Assembly (NCBI GenBank): GCA_016178785.1
Contig: JACOSO010000043.1
Coordinates: 124,001 to 188,000 of the forward strand
Reading direction: 5' to 3'
Length of the DNA stretch: 64,000 nt
Source of the DNA: Bacteroidota bacterium
GTDB taxonomy: Bacteria > Bacteroidota > Bacteroidia > Cytophagales > Cyclobacteriaceae
Below, in pieces: positions 20,401-28,283 of the stretch. Under the pieces are notes generated by a model, which worked only from the letters and a program-made list of their open reading frames with translations, ran no database searches and had not been told where the DNA came from. Positions within the stretch are counted from its first letter, which is position 1. The number at the start of each line of letters is the position of its first letter. The position numbers and the translations under genes were made by a program.

Positions 20401-20613
20401 ACCAATTACTTTGAAGGCATCACCGCTGAAGTATGGAACTATAACATTGGCGGCTACCAGGTTATGGAAAAATATTTGAAAGACCGCAAAGGAAGATTGA
20501 TGGACGATCCCGGGCTTTATTGCAAAATGGCAACGTCACTAGCACAAACAATCGAAATACAAAAAAACATTGACAGTTTCTTCCCCAAAGTGGAAGCTGC
20601 CGTAATTATTTAA
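17479..20613 (+). CDS. Single-chain restriction-modification enzyme, type IIG/ISP-like, without helicase
   Basis: The 1044-residue polypeptide combines nuclease, adenine methyltransferase and target recognition. The N-terminal PD-(D/E)xK nuclease has PD58 and E73-A-K75 (YIEAKKPGEN). A helical connector (about 150-335) leads to the methyltransferase. Its motif I region is DPAGGTLTFPAEAI (D362) and motif IV is LGNPPYSG (N483-P-P-Y486), the signature of N6-adenine methylation. The C-terminal part (about 700-1030, ending near YFEGITAEVWNYNIGGYQV) resembles the specificity domain of type ISP enzymes. Unlike type ISP enzymes such as LlaBIII, no ATPase/helicase domain is visible. No partner subunits are next to it, so it seems self-contained. 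Bacteria often gain such genes by transfer. Confidence 0.86.
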   Translation: MLSNYLKKVAETTSQGDAREESYYSHLSSFFQTFADSIDRKKIQITTLPKKTEAGNPDFRIWDGQQQIVGYIEAKKPGENLDVIENSEQLKRYRGVFPNLILTDFYEFRLYRNGEIIDKTFIGRPFIAKKLKTVPPVENEEKFNSLLEKFFSFTLPKVYSAESLASELAKRTRFLRDEVVTIELEEEQKGKGPLYGFYTAFKKYLIADLKEDGFADIYSQTITYGLFAARTRANGTFNRKLAFELIPQTIGILRDVFQFISLGKKLPLAMEVIIDDIAEVLQAADVSNILHEYYRKGKGEDPIVHFYETFLNIYDPATREKRGVYYTPEPVVKYIVRAIHDLLKTHFDLADGLASKEVTLLDPAGGTLTFPAEAIKLAVNEFTEKYGEGGLNQFFQNHILQHYFAFELMMAPYAIGHIKIAFLLEELGYKMREDDRFNLFLTNTLDMEDLAQTEIPGLESLSDESHRAGKVKRHDPILVILGNPPYSGISANINKWTEELLKTNIDGAQSYFEVDGEPLGEQKTWLQNDYVKFLRFAQWKIHKAGHGIVGMITHNSFLDNTTFRGMRQSLMKTFNEIYIIDLHGSTKEKSPDGSKDENVFDIGKGVAITILIKNKKKEGVKIFHQDVFGLREEKYEWLDRANLSKKKFRAIEPEKPYYFFLSKDLTGGVEYNKWLGINEVFPSNNVGVVTARDSFVTDYDKHSLEARIKQFRNLKFDDEFIKSAYGLKDTSTFKLTKFRKGLSEEKDWEENFKTISYRPFTDLNIFYSKWVIERPILDLMQHMFNENIGICFTRPLSPTYNFSVWISDKIIDQCLVGRKSAGAGISYLAPLYLYKPTEPKRKGQSMMLFEPEMKYDSKGRVSNISKEVLEKLEKAYKKKFTPEQLLHYVYAVLYSNTYREKYAEFLKIDFPHIPFTSDFKLFSQLAEQGEQLTELHLLKHKSLSKPVAKYKGKGDDHVEKLTYNEEKQVVFINKTNYFEGITAEVWNYNIGGYQVMEKYLKDRKGRLMDDPGLYCKMATSLAQTIEIQKNIDSFFPKVEAAVII

Positions 20614-20615
20614 AA

Positions 20616-22766
20616 ATGTCTAAGAAAAAATTCCAAGAGAAAAAGTCGAAAAAAGAAAAGGAGCAGAAAAGTTCCATTCACAAATCTGTTGTCAAACTGT
20701 TGAATGAAAATCCCGGAAAGGCATTCGACTTCAAACAGATTGCACGAAAAGTAGGTGCAAAAAATAAACTCGCCAATAATGAGATTTTCGAAACGCTTGA
20801 TTCCCTGATCGAAGATGGAAGAATAAGGCAATTATCCAACGGCAACTATGCCTCCACAAAAAAATCAGAGTCAATAACAGGAAAAGTCGATCATGTCAAT
20901 CCTCGGTTTGCTTATGTCGTCACCGGCATTGAAGGACAAAAGGATATTTACATCAAGTCGCGCGATCTCGGCCCTGCTATTCATGGTGACACGGTTGAGG
21001 TTGAGTTATTAAGCAAACGAACAGGAGAAAACCCCGAAGGTCGCGTAACAGAAATTATCAAACGAGGCCGAAATCGTTTTGTCGGACGTATTGAGCTGTC
21101 GAAGAGTTTTGCGTTCATCGTTCCTGATTTCAAAAAGATCTACACCGATTTTTTCGTTTATCCCGAAAATATTCTTGGAGCCGGCACCAACGATAAAGTT
21201 TTATTTGAGGTCACTCGATGGCCTGAAGGCGACAAAAGCCCTGAGGCCAAAGTCATTGAGATCCTTGGCAAAACAGGAGAGAACGAGGCAGAGATTCATT
21301 CCATCATGGCTGAATTTGATTTGCCTTTCCGTTTTCCGGAAAATGTCTTGCACGAATCGGAAGTAATCAGCGAAAAAATTTCGGATGATGAAATCAAGAA
21401 TCGCAGGGATTTCCGTGAAACATTAACTTTTACGATCGATCCGGAAGACGCCAAAGATTTTGATGATGCTATTTCATTTCGAAAATTAGACAATGGCCGC
21501 TATGAAATCGGTGTGCATATTGCAGATGTTACACATTATGTGAAAAATGGAACCGTGCTCGATGAAGATGCTTACGATCGCGCCACTTCTGTTTATTTGG
21601 TTGACAGAACCGTGCCCATGCTTCCTGAAAAACTGAGCAACGGACTATGTTCGCTCCGTCCCCACGAAGACAAACTTACTTTTGCTGCTGTATTCGAAAT
21701 GGATGATCGGGGTAAGGTTCATCAGGAATGGTTTGGCAGAACGATTATTCACTCCGATCAGAGGTTTTCCTATGAAAATGCACAAGAAGTGATTGAGACA
21801 GGAAAAGGAAGACTCGCAGATGAAATAAAAATACTAAACGACCTCGCCATTAAATTGCGAAAGGAAAGATTCTCTAAAGGAGCGGTAAATTTTGAAACGA
21901 CTGAAGTGAAATTCAAGTTAGATGAAAAAGGGAAGCCACTTGCGGTCGTTCCGAAGATCAGAAAAGATGCACATAAGCTCATTGAAGAATTTATGCTGCT
22001 TGCCAACAAAGCGGTCGCCACATTTATTTACAAAATAAAAAAGAGTGAAGGAAAGAATACTTTTGTCTATCGTATTCACGACTCGCCCGATCCGGAAAAG
22101 GTTCGCGACTTCTCTTTGTTTGCTCGACAGTTTGGCCACAAAATCGATCCCGATGAAAACACTATTTCCCGATCATTGAATAAATTGATGGATGAGATTG
22201 AAGGCAAGCCAGAACAAAATGTACTGCAATCATTGGCCGTGCGGGCGATGGCAAAAGCAAAGTACACCACCGAACCAAAAGGACACTTCGGTTTAGCCTT
22301 TCAGCACTACACTCATTTCACATCGCCTATTAGGAGATATCCAGATATGATGGTGCATCGACTGTTGCAGCATTACCTTGATGAGGGGAAATCAGTTAAT
22401 AAAAATGAATATGAAGAAAAGTGTGTTCATAGCAGTGAACGTGAAAAACGCGCTGCAGATGCCGAGCGTGCTTCTATCAAATACAAGCAAGTGGAATTCA
22501 TGAGCATGGCTGAGGATAAATTATACAAGGGCATTATCACCGGTGTAACAGACTTTGGAATTTTTATTGAGATCGTTGAAACAAAGTGTGAAGGGATGGT
22601 GCGGCTGGCTGATATGAAAGACGATTATTACGAGTATGATGAACGTAACTACCGCGTCATTGGCAAGAAAAGAAATAAAATTTACAGGCTTGGCGACACA
22701 ACAGAAGTTCGAATCAAAAAAACCGATGTGGACAGGAGAACAATCGATTTAATTTTTGAGGAGTGA
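20616..22766 (+). CDS. rnr: Ribonuclease R
   Basis: This is a processive 3'-5' exoribonuclease of the RNB family that degrades structured RNA. In 716 residues there is a basic N-terminal helical segment with a winged-helix-like part (1-65), cold-shock domains (about 68-225), the RNB domain (about 255-585) and an S1 domain near the C-terminus (GIITGVTDFGIFIEIVE). The catalytic aspartates D275, D281, D283 and D284 in DPEDAKDFDDAI are present. The start lies 2 bp after the restriction enzyme stop, and the end overlaps the polyprenyl synthase start by 4 bp, so translation of the latter is probably coupled. Confidence 0.96.
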   Translation: MSKKKFQEKKSKKEKEQKSSIHKSVVKLLNENPGKAFDFKQIARKVGAKNKLANNEIFETLDSLIEDGRIRQLSNGNYASTKKSESITGKVDHVNPRFAYVVTGIEGQKDIYIKSRDLGPAIHGDTVEVELLSKRTGENPEGRVTEIIKRGRNRFVGRIELSKSFAFIVPDFKKIYTDFFVYPENILGAGTNDKVLFEVTRWPEGDKSPEAKVIEILGKTGENEAEIHSIMAEFDLPFRFPENVLHESEVISEKISDDEIKNRRDFRETLTFTIDPEDAKDFDDAISFRKLDNGRYEIGVHIADVTHYVKNGTVLDEDAYDRATSVYLVDRTVPMLPEKLSNGLCSLRPHEDKLTFAAVFEMDDRGKVHQEWFGRTIIHSDQRFSYENAQEVIETGKGRLADEIKILNDLAIKLRKERFSKGAVNFETTEVKFKLDEKGKPLAVVPKIRKDAHKLIEEFMLLANKAVATFIYKIKKSEGKNTFVYRIHDSPDPEKVRDFSLFARQFGHKIDPDENTISRSLNKLMDEIEGKPEQNVLQSLAVRAMAKAKYTTEPKGHFGLAFQHYTHFTSPIRRYPDMMVHRLLQHYLDEGKSVNKNEYEEKCVHSSEREKRAADAERASIKYKQVEFMSMAEDKLYKGIITGVTDFGIFIEIVETKCEGMVRLADMKDDYYEYDERNYRVIGKKRNKIYRLGDTTEVRIKKTDVDRRTIDLIFEE

Positions 22767-23731
22767 CCATTGACCATTTCCGCTCGCTTATAGAAGCTCA
22801 GATAAAAAAAGAGAAATTCGGGGTTCAACCCCAATCGTTGTACGAACCCATTCGATACATTATGGCATTGGGGGGAAAGCGCTTGAGGCCTATGCTCACA
22901 TTGCTTTCCTATTCTCTTTATAAAAATGATGTTGAAAAAATAATTCAGTATGCTGTTGCAGTAGAGGCGTTTCACAATTTTACGCTGCTACACGATGATA
23001 TCATGGATCAGGCTCCTCTTCGAAGAGGAAAGAAGACGGTTCATGAAAAATGGAATGTAAATACAGCGATTCTTTCAGGCGATGTGATGGTGGTAAAAGT
23101 GTACGAAATGTTTCTTGGTCTTGAGGAAAGCAAATTGAAAGCGGTGCTGAAAATTTTTAATCCATGCGCAGCCGAAGTTTGTGAAGGCCAACAATGGGAC
23201 ATGGAGTTTGAGACAAAGCCAAAAGTTACGGAACAGCAATACCTGGAAATGATTCGCCAGAAAACGGCTGTTTTACTTGGATTTAGTTTGGAGCTCGGAG
23301 CAGCCCTTGCAGGTGCATCTGAAACTGATCAAAAGGCACTCCGCGATTTTGGAACAAACATCGGAATCGGCTTTCAGCTTAAAGATGATTTACTCGATGT
23401 CTACGCCAACAAAAAAAAATTCGGGAAACAAGTGGGCGGGGATATTATAGCTAACAAAAAAACGTTTCTGCTGATCAAGGCTTTGGAAAAAGCAAAAGGC
23501 AACCAGAAAAAGGAACTTGGCAAATGGTTAAGTTCTAAAAAATTCGATCAGGGAAATAAAGTGAAAGCGATCACTTCAATTTACAATGAGTTGGACATTC
23601 GGGCCCTCACCGAAAAGAAAATGAATTATTATTTCAACAGGGGATTTGCCAATCTGAATAGACTTTCAAAAAATAAAAAAGCAAACTCGCTAATTGAGTT
23701 CACTAAAAATCTGATCAATCGCGAATCCTGA
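22763..23731 (+). CDS. Polyprenyl synthetase family protein (trans-isoprenyl diphosphate synthase)
   Basis: This enzyme extends allylic diphosphates with isopentenyl diphosphate to make the C15-C40 precursors of menaquinone side chains or carotenoids. The 322-residue all-helical protein has the first aspartate-rich motif in LLHDDIMDQAPLRRG and the second in QLKDDLLDVYANK, with GGKRLRPML upstream as the substrate-binding lysine and arginine segment. Product length cannot be read safely from the sequence. The start is GTG at 22763, overlapping the rnr stop as GTGA. The 3' end is convergent with the redoxin gene, 5 bp away. Confidence 0.93.
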   Translation: MTIDHFRSLIEAQIKKEKFGVQPQSLYEPIRYIMALGGKRLRPMLTLLSYSLYKNDVEKIIQYAVAVEAFHNFTLLHDDIMDQAPLRRGKKTVHEKWNVNTAILSGDVMVVKVYEMFLGLEESKLKAVLKIFNPCAAEVCEGQQWDMEFETKPKVTEQQYLEMIRQKTAVLLGFSLELGAALAGASETDQKALRDFGTNIGIGFQLKDDLLDVYANKKKFGKQVGGDIIANKKTFLLIKALEKAKGNQKKELGKWLSSKKFDQGNKVKAITSIYNELDIRALTEKKMNYYFNRGFANLNRLSKNKKANSLIEFTKNLINRES

Positions 23732-23742
23732 TTCTCTCAGGA
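23726..23742. terminator. Small hairpin shared by two convergent stop codons
   Basis: TCCTGA (23726-23731) and TCAGGA (23737-23742) form a 6-bp stem around TTCTC, and each arm contains the stop codon of one of the convergent genes. It could act as a weak bidirectional terminator, but it lacks a strong U-tract. Confidence 0.3.
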
Positions 23743-24339
23743 ATTCTTCCATTTAATGCTGCAACCAATAGCCCTCGTCTTAGGAGTTGCTACAGATTTT
23801 CCAACCAGCAAATCATTTACTGCATCTTCAACGTAATGTTTGTCGGCCTTTGAGCCATCGCGGCTATTATTATCGATAGCGCCTATGTAAGCCACTTTCA
23901 ATTGGTTTGAAATTTTGTTCAGCACAAACACGTGTGGTGTGTTGGTGGGATAAAATTTTCTCACCGTTTCCTGAGAATCGTCATATAAATAAGGGAAATC
24001 ATAGTTGTGTGACTTGGCATATGCCACCATTTTATCATAAGACTCTCCTTCAGAAACTTTCGCGGAATTGGGGTTGATGGCGATCACAGGAAACCCTTGA
24101 GAGGAAAATTTTTTATTTAACTCAATGATCCGGGAATTGTAAGCCTTCGACATCGGGCAAGTGTTACAATCAAAAATAACGATAAAGCCTTTCGCCCCTT
24201 TGAAATCACTCAGGGAAACCATTTGGCCATCTACATTTTTCAATTTAAAGTCAGAGACTGTATCGCCAACGTCATAACCACCTTCTGGTCGCAAAGCCAT
24301 TGCCATCAACGAGAAACAAAGAATCACTAAACTTTTCAT
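23737..24339 (-). CDS. Secreted redoxin (AhpC/TSA, thioredoxin-like) protein
   Basis: This 200-residue protein has a signal peptide (about 1-17) and a redoxin domain starting VGDTVSDFKLKNVDGQMVSLSDFK. The redox site is CNTCPMSKAYN, a CxxC form of the thioredoxin-fold motif, followed by FPVIAINPN and TPHVFVLNK. It is similar to periplasmic thioredoxin-like proteins of Bacteroidota that are often annotated as redoxin domain proteins. The electron donor and substrate are unknown. It is the last gene of a three-gene minus-strand group with a TlpA-type thioredoxin and a cyclophilin, consistent with oxidative folding or repair in the envelope. Confidence 0.88.
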   Translation of the reverse strand: MKSLVILCFSLMAMALRPEGGYDVGDTVSDFKLKNVDGQMVSLSDFKGAKGFIVIFDCNTCPMSKAYNSRIIELNKKFSSQGFPVIAINPNSAKVSEGESYDKMVAYAKSHNYDFPYLYDDSQETVRKFYPTNTPHVFVLNKISNQLKVAYIGAIDNNSRDGSKADKHYVEDAVNDLLVGKSVATPKTRAIGCSIKWKNS

Positions 24340-24344
24340 GCGAA

Positions 24345-25028
24345 TTAATTTTTGATTTTGATGCTGAACGGAATTTTTTTGTACGGTTTTTCAGTGTTGT
24401 AAACTTTTACTGAGGCGATTCTGTCGATCACCTCAAGACCTTCTGTTATTTCACCAAAAACAGTGTACTTCTGGTCTAACGACATCTCTCCACCAAGTGT
24501 TGTGTATAATTTGCGCTGTTCTGGCGAGAAAGTCAAGCCCAAATTTTTTTGATCTTCGTCAAATTCCCATTCGGCATACTTGCTTCCGTGTACAAAATAG
24601 AATTCGGTGGATGAAGATTCTTTTTCGGGATTGTTTTCATCCAACCGCGCCATGGCAAGTGCCCCTTTCTTATGAACACATCCGGGATTGAATTCGGCAG
24701 GTATGGTGTAATCCAGCTTTTTCATTGGCACACCACCCTGAACAACAAACTTTTCAACAATCCGATAGAACTCAGGATTGTCGTAGTATCCTTCTTTGAT
24801 CAGTTTAATAAAATTGGCTCGGTGAAGGGGTGTTTCCTCGTAAAGACGAACTGTGATTTCCCCAAAATCCGTTTCTATAAAAATTTCCTTCTCGGGATTT
24901 AGTTTTCCATATTCGGTTAAAACCTCCCTCTTGTTTTCGTTGGTAACTAAAATTGTTTCCTTATTTCCGCACCCTGAAATTGAAACGGCTGCGAAAAAAA
25001 GAGTGAGATATGAGCACTTTACTTTGAT
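24345..25028 (-). CDS. Peptidylprolyl isomerase (cyclophilin type), lipoprotein, with non-canonical start
   Basis: This predicted lipid-anchored cyclophilin catalyses cis-trans isomerisation of prolyl bonds outside the cytoplasm. The domain includes FGEITVRLYEETP, NFIKLIKEGYYDNPEFYRIV (with the catalytic Arg), VVQGGVP, STEFYFVHG and YTVFGEITEGLEVID. The reading frame is open upstream of the domain and encodes a lipoprotein signal ending in the lipobox SISGC. No ATG, GTG or TTG occurs in that stretch. The first usable canonical codon (GTG at 24731) would remove the first strands and the catalytic arginine. I place the start at ATC 25028, giving IKVKCSYLTLFF and so on. GTA at 25022, overlapping the thioredoxin stop, is an alternative. 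A rare start codon, a mutation or a sequencing error could explain this. Confidence 0.8.
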   Translation of the reverse strand: MKVKCSYLTLFFAAVSISGCGNKETILVTNENKREVLTEYGKLNPEKEIFIETDFGEITVRLYEETPLHRANFIKLIKEGYYDNPEFYRIVEKFVVQGGVPMKKLDYTIPAEFNPGCVHKKGALAMARLDENNPEKESSSTEFYFVHGSKYAEWEFDEDQKNLGLTFSPEQRKLYTTLGGEMSLDQKYTVFGEITEGLEVIDRIASVKVYNTEKPYKKIPFSIKIKN

Positions 25029-25486
25029 ACTTCGGCAATTGATTTTTCAAGGTCGTCATTTTTTAATTCACCTTGAATTAATTTTCTTTTACCTGTACTC
25101 GGGTTCATAATCAGCGTTGCGGGCAGGGCTCCAGACCAGTTCTTGTCAATTTTCGGAATCCATGCATTTGGATCAGGCTCGTCCAGGATTACCACTTCTG
25201 AGTTCAGCTTTTTCCTCATAACAAAGCTTGTTATTTTACTTTGGTCGTGGTCAAGATCAAAGTCGAGGCTTACCAAAAGCACTTTTACATTTTGGTTGTC
25301 GCGATTGAGACGCTCAAGAAATGGCATCTCCTTAATGCAGGGAGCACACCACGTTGCCCAGAAGTTCACCACTTTAACCTTCTGCCCCTCATTCATCATC
25401 TCTTGAAGTTCAGGCAACTTAACTATGGCTTGACTGTAGCAGGCCACGGACACAGCTAAAGCAAAAAATAGAGCAAGAGTTTTCAT
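25019..25486 (-). CDS. TlpA-like thioredoxin family protein
   Basis: This 155-residue secreted thioredoxin has a signal peptide (1-18, ending CYSQ) and the TlpA/ResA-type active site WATWCAPCIKEMP. NQNVKVLLVSLDFD and the cis-proline segment SGALPATLIMNP complete the fold. It probably reduces disulfides in periplasmic proteins using electrons relayed from a membrane protein such as DsbD, which is encoded elsewhere in this window. It is the first gene of the minus-strand group, and its 3' end overlaps the cyclophilin reading frame. The start ATG is well placed before the signal peptide. Confidence 0.92.
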   Translation of the reverse strand: MKTLALFFALAVSVACYSQAIVKLPELQEMMNEGQKVKVVNFWATWCAPCIKEMPFLERLNRDNQNVKVLLVSLDFDLDHDQSKITSFVMRKKLNSEVVILDEPDPNAWIPKIDKNWSGALPATLIMNPSTGKRKLIQGELKNDDLEKSIAEVSK

Positions 25487-25825
25487 TTTGGTAAGAGTTT
25501 AGTTTAAAAAATTATTGAAGTCAATCCGAAATCAAGCTATGTTATGTCAATGTAATTCTCATAATACAGAATAACTAAATAGGTAAAATTCAGCCACTTA
25601 GGAAACGGCCTTTAAGATTTCCACAAAAATCAACATTTATCAACATTAAGATAAAGTTAGTATATAAAAAATTGAAAATCAAATAGTTAATACCAATAGG
25701 ATCAAGCCACTCTTTGTGGACAACTATTGGCCCTTCTGATTAGTCCCCAAATTGGGTAGAGTTTCTAAGGTTCAGAAAATCAACGGGGTAGAGTTAAGTC
25801 TGGTTTAATTTTTTACTTTTCGCTA
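25487..25825. other. AT-rich gene-free region between divergent genes, with DnaA-box-like 9-mers
   Basis: This is the only gene-free stretch above 300 bp. It must hold the promoters for the thioredoxin operon and the divergent nitronate monooxygenase-like gene. It contains TTATCAACA (25637-25645, one mismatch to TTATCCACA), TGTGGACAA (25715-25723, one mismatch on the other strand) and ATTTCCACA (25617-25625, two mismatches), with an AT-rich stretch between them. I see no open frame and no RNA gene. Origin function is only a possibility. Confidence 0.4.
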
Positions 25826-26770
25826 ATGAGAGAACGCGTTCAAAAACTTTTCAACATCAAATATCCGATCGTTCAGGCCGGGATGGTTTGGTGTAGCGGC
25901 TGGCGATTGGCTTCTGCAGTAGCTAATGCCGGTGGACTTGGATTGATTGGTTCAGGGTCTATGCATCCGGATGTACTGCGGGAGCACATTCAAAAATGTA
26001 AGACAGCAACGCAAAATCCTTTTGGCGTGAATGTGCCTTTGCTTTATCCTGAGATCGAGAAAATCATGCAAATAGTTGTTGAGGAAGGGGTTAAAATTGT
26101 TTTTACTTCAGCAGGAAATCCTTCCATGTGGACGGGTTTTCTAAAACAAAAAGGGATAACCGTGGCTCATGTAGTATCAAGTGTGAAGTTTGCCCGCAAG
26201 AGCGCAGAAGTGGGTGTGGATGTTGTAGTGGCTGAAGGTTTTGAAGCCGGTGGCCACAACGGTCGTGAAGAGACTACCACACTTTGCCTTGTTCCGATGG
26301 TTCGGGATGCCGTGTCAATCCCTGTCATCGCGGCCGGTGGAATTGGTTCTGGCAGAGCCATGCTTGCGGCCGAAGCATTGGGTGCCGATGGAGTACAAAT
26401 CGGCTCGCGTTTCGCTGCAAGTCAGGAGTCATCCGCCCATGAAAAATTCAAAAAAAAGTTGGTCCAGTTAACTGAAGGAGAAACGATACTTACTATGAAG
26501 CAACTTACACCTGTGCGGATGATCAAAAACAATTTTTACAAGCTGGTGGCTCAGGCTGAGCTACGGGGCGCATCGGTTGATGAACTGAAAAATCTTTTAG
26601 GCAAAGGCCGGTCTAAACGGGGGATTTTTGAAGGTGATCTTGAAGAGGGGGAATTGGAGATCGGCCAAGCAGCTTCGTTTGTGAAAGAAATAAAACCGGC
26701 AGCAGATGTTTTGAAAGAGATATGGAATGAATATCTGGCAGCTAAAAAATCCCTTCAAATTGAAAATTGA
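25826..26770 (+). CDS. Nitronate monooxygenase-like flavin enzyme (2-nitropropane dioxygenase family)
   Basis: This 314-residue FMN-dependent TIM-barrel protein belongs to the NMO/FabK superfamily. IKYPIVQAGMVWCSG is the N-terminal strand. GGLGLIGSGSM, EGFEAGGHNGREE with the active-site-type histidine, IPVIAAGGIGSGRAM and ALGADGVQIGSRFAASQE form the FMN phosphate-binding region. Members oxidise nitronates or act as enoyl-ACP reductases (FabK), and the sequence alone does not separate these roles safely. It is divergent from the thioredoxin operon, with the 339-bp region between them, and appears to be transcribed alone. Confidence 0.88.
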   Translation: MRERVQKLFNIKYPIVQAGMVWCSGWRLASAVANAGGLGLIGSGSMHPDVLREHIQKCKTATQNPFGVNVPLLYPEIEKIMQIVVEEGVKIVFTSAGNPSMWTGFLKQKGITVAHVVSSVKFARKSAEVGVDVVVAEGFEAGGHNGREETTTLCLVPMVRDAVSIPVIAAGGIGSGRAMLAAEALGADGVQIGSRFAASQESSAHEKFKKKLVQLTEGETILTMKQLTPVRMIKNNFYKLVAQAELRGASVDELKNLLGKGRSKRGIFEGDLEEGELEIGQAASFVKEIKPAADVLKEIWNEYLAAKKSLQIEN

Positions 26771-26793
26771 ACGGATTGCCTTAATCCATCATC

Positions 26794-27054
26794 TTATGAT
26801 GCAATCTTAAATGTGGACGGAGTTGTAACCTCAAGAGTTGCTTTTCTATGAGGCTCGAAAATATTTTTATACCAGGCCACGTAGTGGTTGTATTGAAGGC
26901 AATCGTTCAACAACGCTTCCTCTTTTAAAATTTTTATGACCAGATTAATATTGAAGGAACTCCAGATCTGATTTTTTTGCTCCGCGGGTAAGGATGAAAT
27001 CCTAACGAATTTTATCCCCCTATAATTTTCAGGTGCCGCCAACATATCAGACAA
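26794..27054 (-). CDS. Small conserved-looking hypothetical protein
   Basis: I do not recognise a family. The 86-residue protein begins MSDMLAAPENYRGIKFVRIS, is soluble and mostly helical (NLVIKILKEEALLNDCLQYNHYVAWY), and has no signal peptide or membrane segment. It has an ordinary composition and fills the gap between the nitronate monooxygenase-like gene (convergent) and the aminotransferase gene (divergent). No other frame there is coding, so it is likely a real gene. Its function is unknown. Confidence 0.65.
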   Translation of the reverse strand: MSDMLAAPENYRGIKFVRISSLPAEQKNQIWSSFNINLVIKILKEEALLNDCLQYNHYVAWYKNIFEPHRKATLEVTTPSTFKIAS

Positions 27055-27134
27055 TTTCGCGTTTATCTGCTTGTTGTTTTTTTAGTAACCACTTTTGATT
27101 CGATTATCTTTAAATCAGACTTAAATTTAAAAAA

Positions 27135-28283
27135 ATGCTCTCAAACCAAAGAAAAAAGTTCTCTCTTCCTGCAAATTCGATTTATTTGAATTGCTCTTAC
27201 ATGTCGCCCTTGATGAAGGAGGTCGAGAAAGCAGGGGTGGAAGGAATGAAGAGAAAAAGAAACCCCGCGACAATATCACCTGCCAATTTTTTTGATCAAA
27301 CAGAAATACTGCGCGATGAATATGCCAAACTCATCAATGTAAAAGAATCTAAAAGGATTGTTGTTATACCTTCAGTTTCTTATGGATTGGCCAACGTTGC
27401 AAAGAACTTGAAGGCAGATCAATCACATAATATTGTTGTAGCGGGTGAGCAATTTCCAAGTAATGTTTATCCATGGATGAAAATCCAGCAAGAAAAAAAA
27501 ATACAATTGAAAACAATTGCTGCTCCCTCAATTTTAAAGGATCGGGGAAAAATTTGGAACGAAAGGATTTTAGATGCGATCGATAGCAATACGAAAATGG
27601 TTGCTCTTGGCAATGTGCATTGGGCAGACGGAACAAAATTCGATTTGATTGAAATTAGAAAGCGCACACGCGATGTCGGGGCATTACTTGTAATCGATGG
27701 CTCGCAAAGCGTTGGCGCATTAGCTTTTGACATAAGTCAAATTCAACCCGATGCACTCATTTGTGTGGGGTATAAGTGGATGCTGGGCCCTTACTCTATT
27801 GGTTTAGCTTATTACGGAGATTATTTTGATGGTGGAGCTCCGGTTGAAGAAAACTGGATGAATCGAAAGTTCAGCGAAGACTTTGCTGCTCTTGTACTTT
27901 ATCAAGAGAATTACCAGTCCACGGCTTTGCGTTATGAAGTAGGCGAGCACAGCAATTTTATTTTAGTGCCAATGATGCTGACGGCCTTGAAGCAAATCAA
28001 TAAGTGGAAACCAGAAAATATTCAACAGTACTGTGCAAAGATTACCAGAAAGCCAATCGAACGCCTTCGCGAAGCTGGTTTTTGGGTTGAAGATGAAAAT
28101 TATCGTGGCCATCATTTATTCGGAATCCGTTTGCCTAAGAATACAGACATGGAAAAAATAAAACAGCAGCTTCAAAAAAATAAAATCTCCGTCTCTGTTC
28201 GCGGTGATGCTATTCGCGTATCTCCTAACCTATACAATACAGAAAATGATTTGATGAAACTGGTAAGGACCTTGACAACTTAA
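27135..28283 (+). CDS. Aminotransferase class V-fold PLP enzyme (cysteine desulfurase-like)
   Basis: This 382-residue fold-type I PLP enzyme carries YLNCSYMSPLMKEVEKAG at the N-terminus, LLVIDGSQSVGALAFDISQ with the cofactor-binding aspartate, and ICVGYKWMLGPYSIG with the Schiff-base lysine K214. The GYKW context and FILVPMMLTALKQI resemble the class V selenocysteine lyase/isopenicillin epimerase branch rather than IscS or SufS. No iron-sulfur assembly genes adjoin it, so the reaction is uncertain. Its 3' end overlaps the convergent cytochrome b5-like gene by 4 bp. Confidence 0.86.
   Translation: MLSNQRKKFSLPANSIYLNCSYMSPLMKEVEKAGVEGMKRKRNPATISPANFFDQTEILRDEYAKLINVKESKRIVVIPSVSYGLANVAKNLKADQSHNIVVAGEQFPSNVYPWMKIQQEKKIQLKTIAAPSILKDRGKIWNERILDAIDSNTKMVALGNVHWADGTKFDLIEIRKRTRDVGALLVIDGSQSVGALAFDISQIQPDALICVGYKWMLGPYSIGLAYYGDYFDGGAPVEENWMNRKFSEDFAALVLYQENYQSTALRYEVGEHSNFILVPMMLTALKQINKWKPENIQQYCAKITRKPIERLREAGFWVEDENYRGHHLFGIRLPKNTDMEKIKQQLQKNKISVSVRGDAIRVSPNLYNTENDLMKLVRTLTT

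Noticed and set aside
17479-20613. A phage or genomic island around the restriction enzyme
   Set aside because: No integrase, tRNA, att-like repeat or transposase is visible and both flanks are housekeeping genes with tight spacing.
24345-24731. Cyclophilin starting at GTG 24731 (128 residues)
   Set aside because: The upstream frame encodes the missing half of the cyclophilin domain including the catalytic arginine, plus a lipoprotein signal, so a short start is unlikely.
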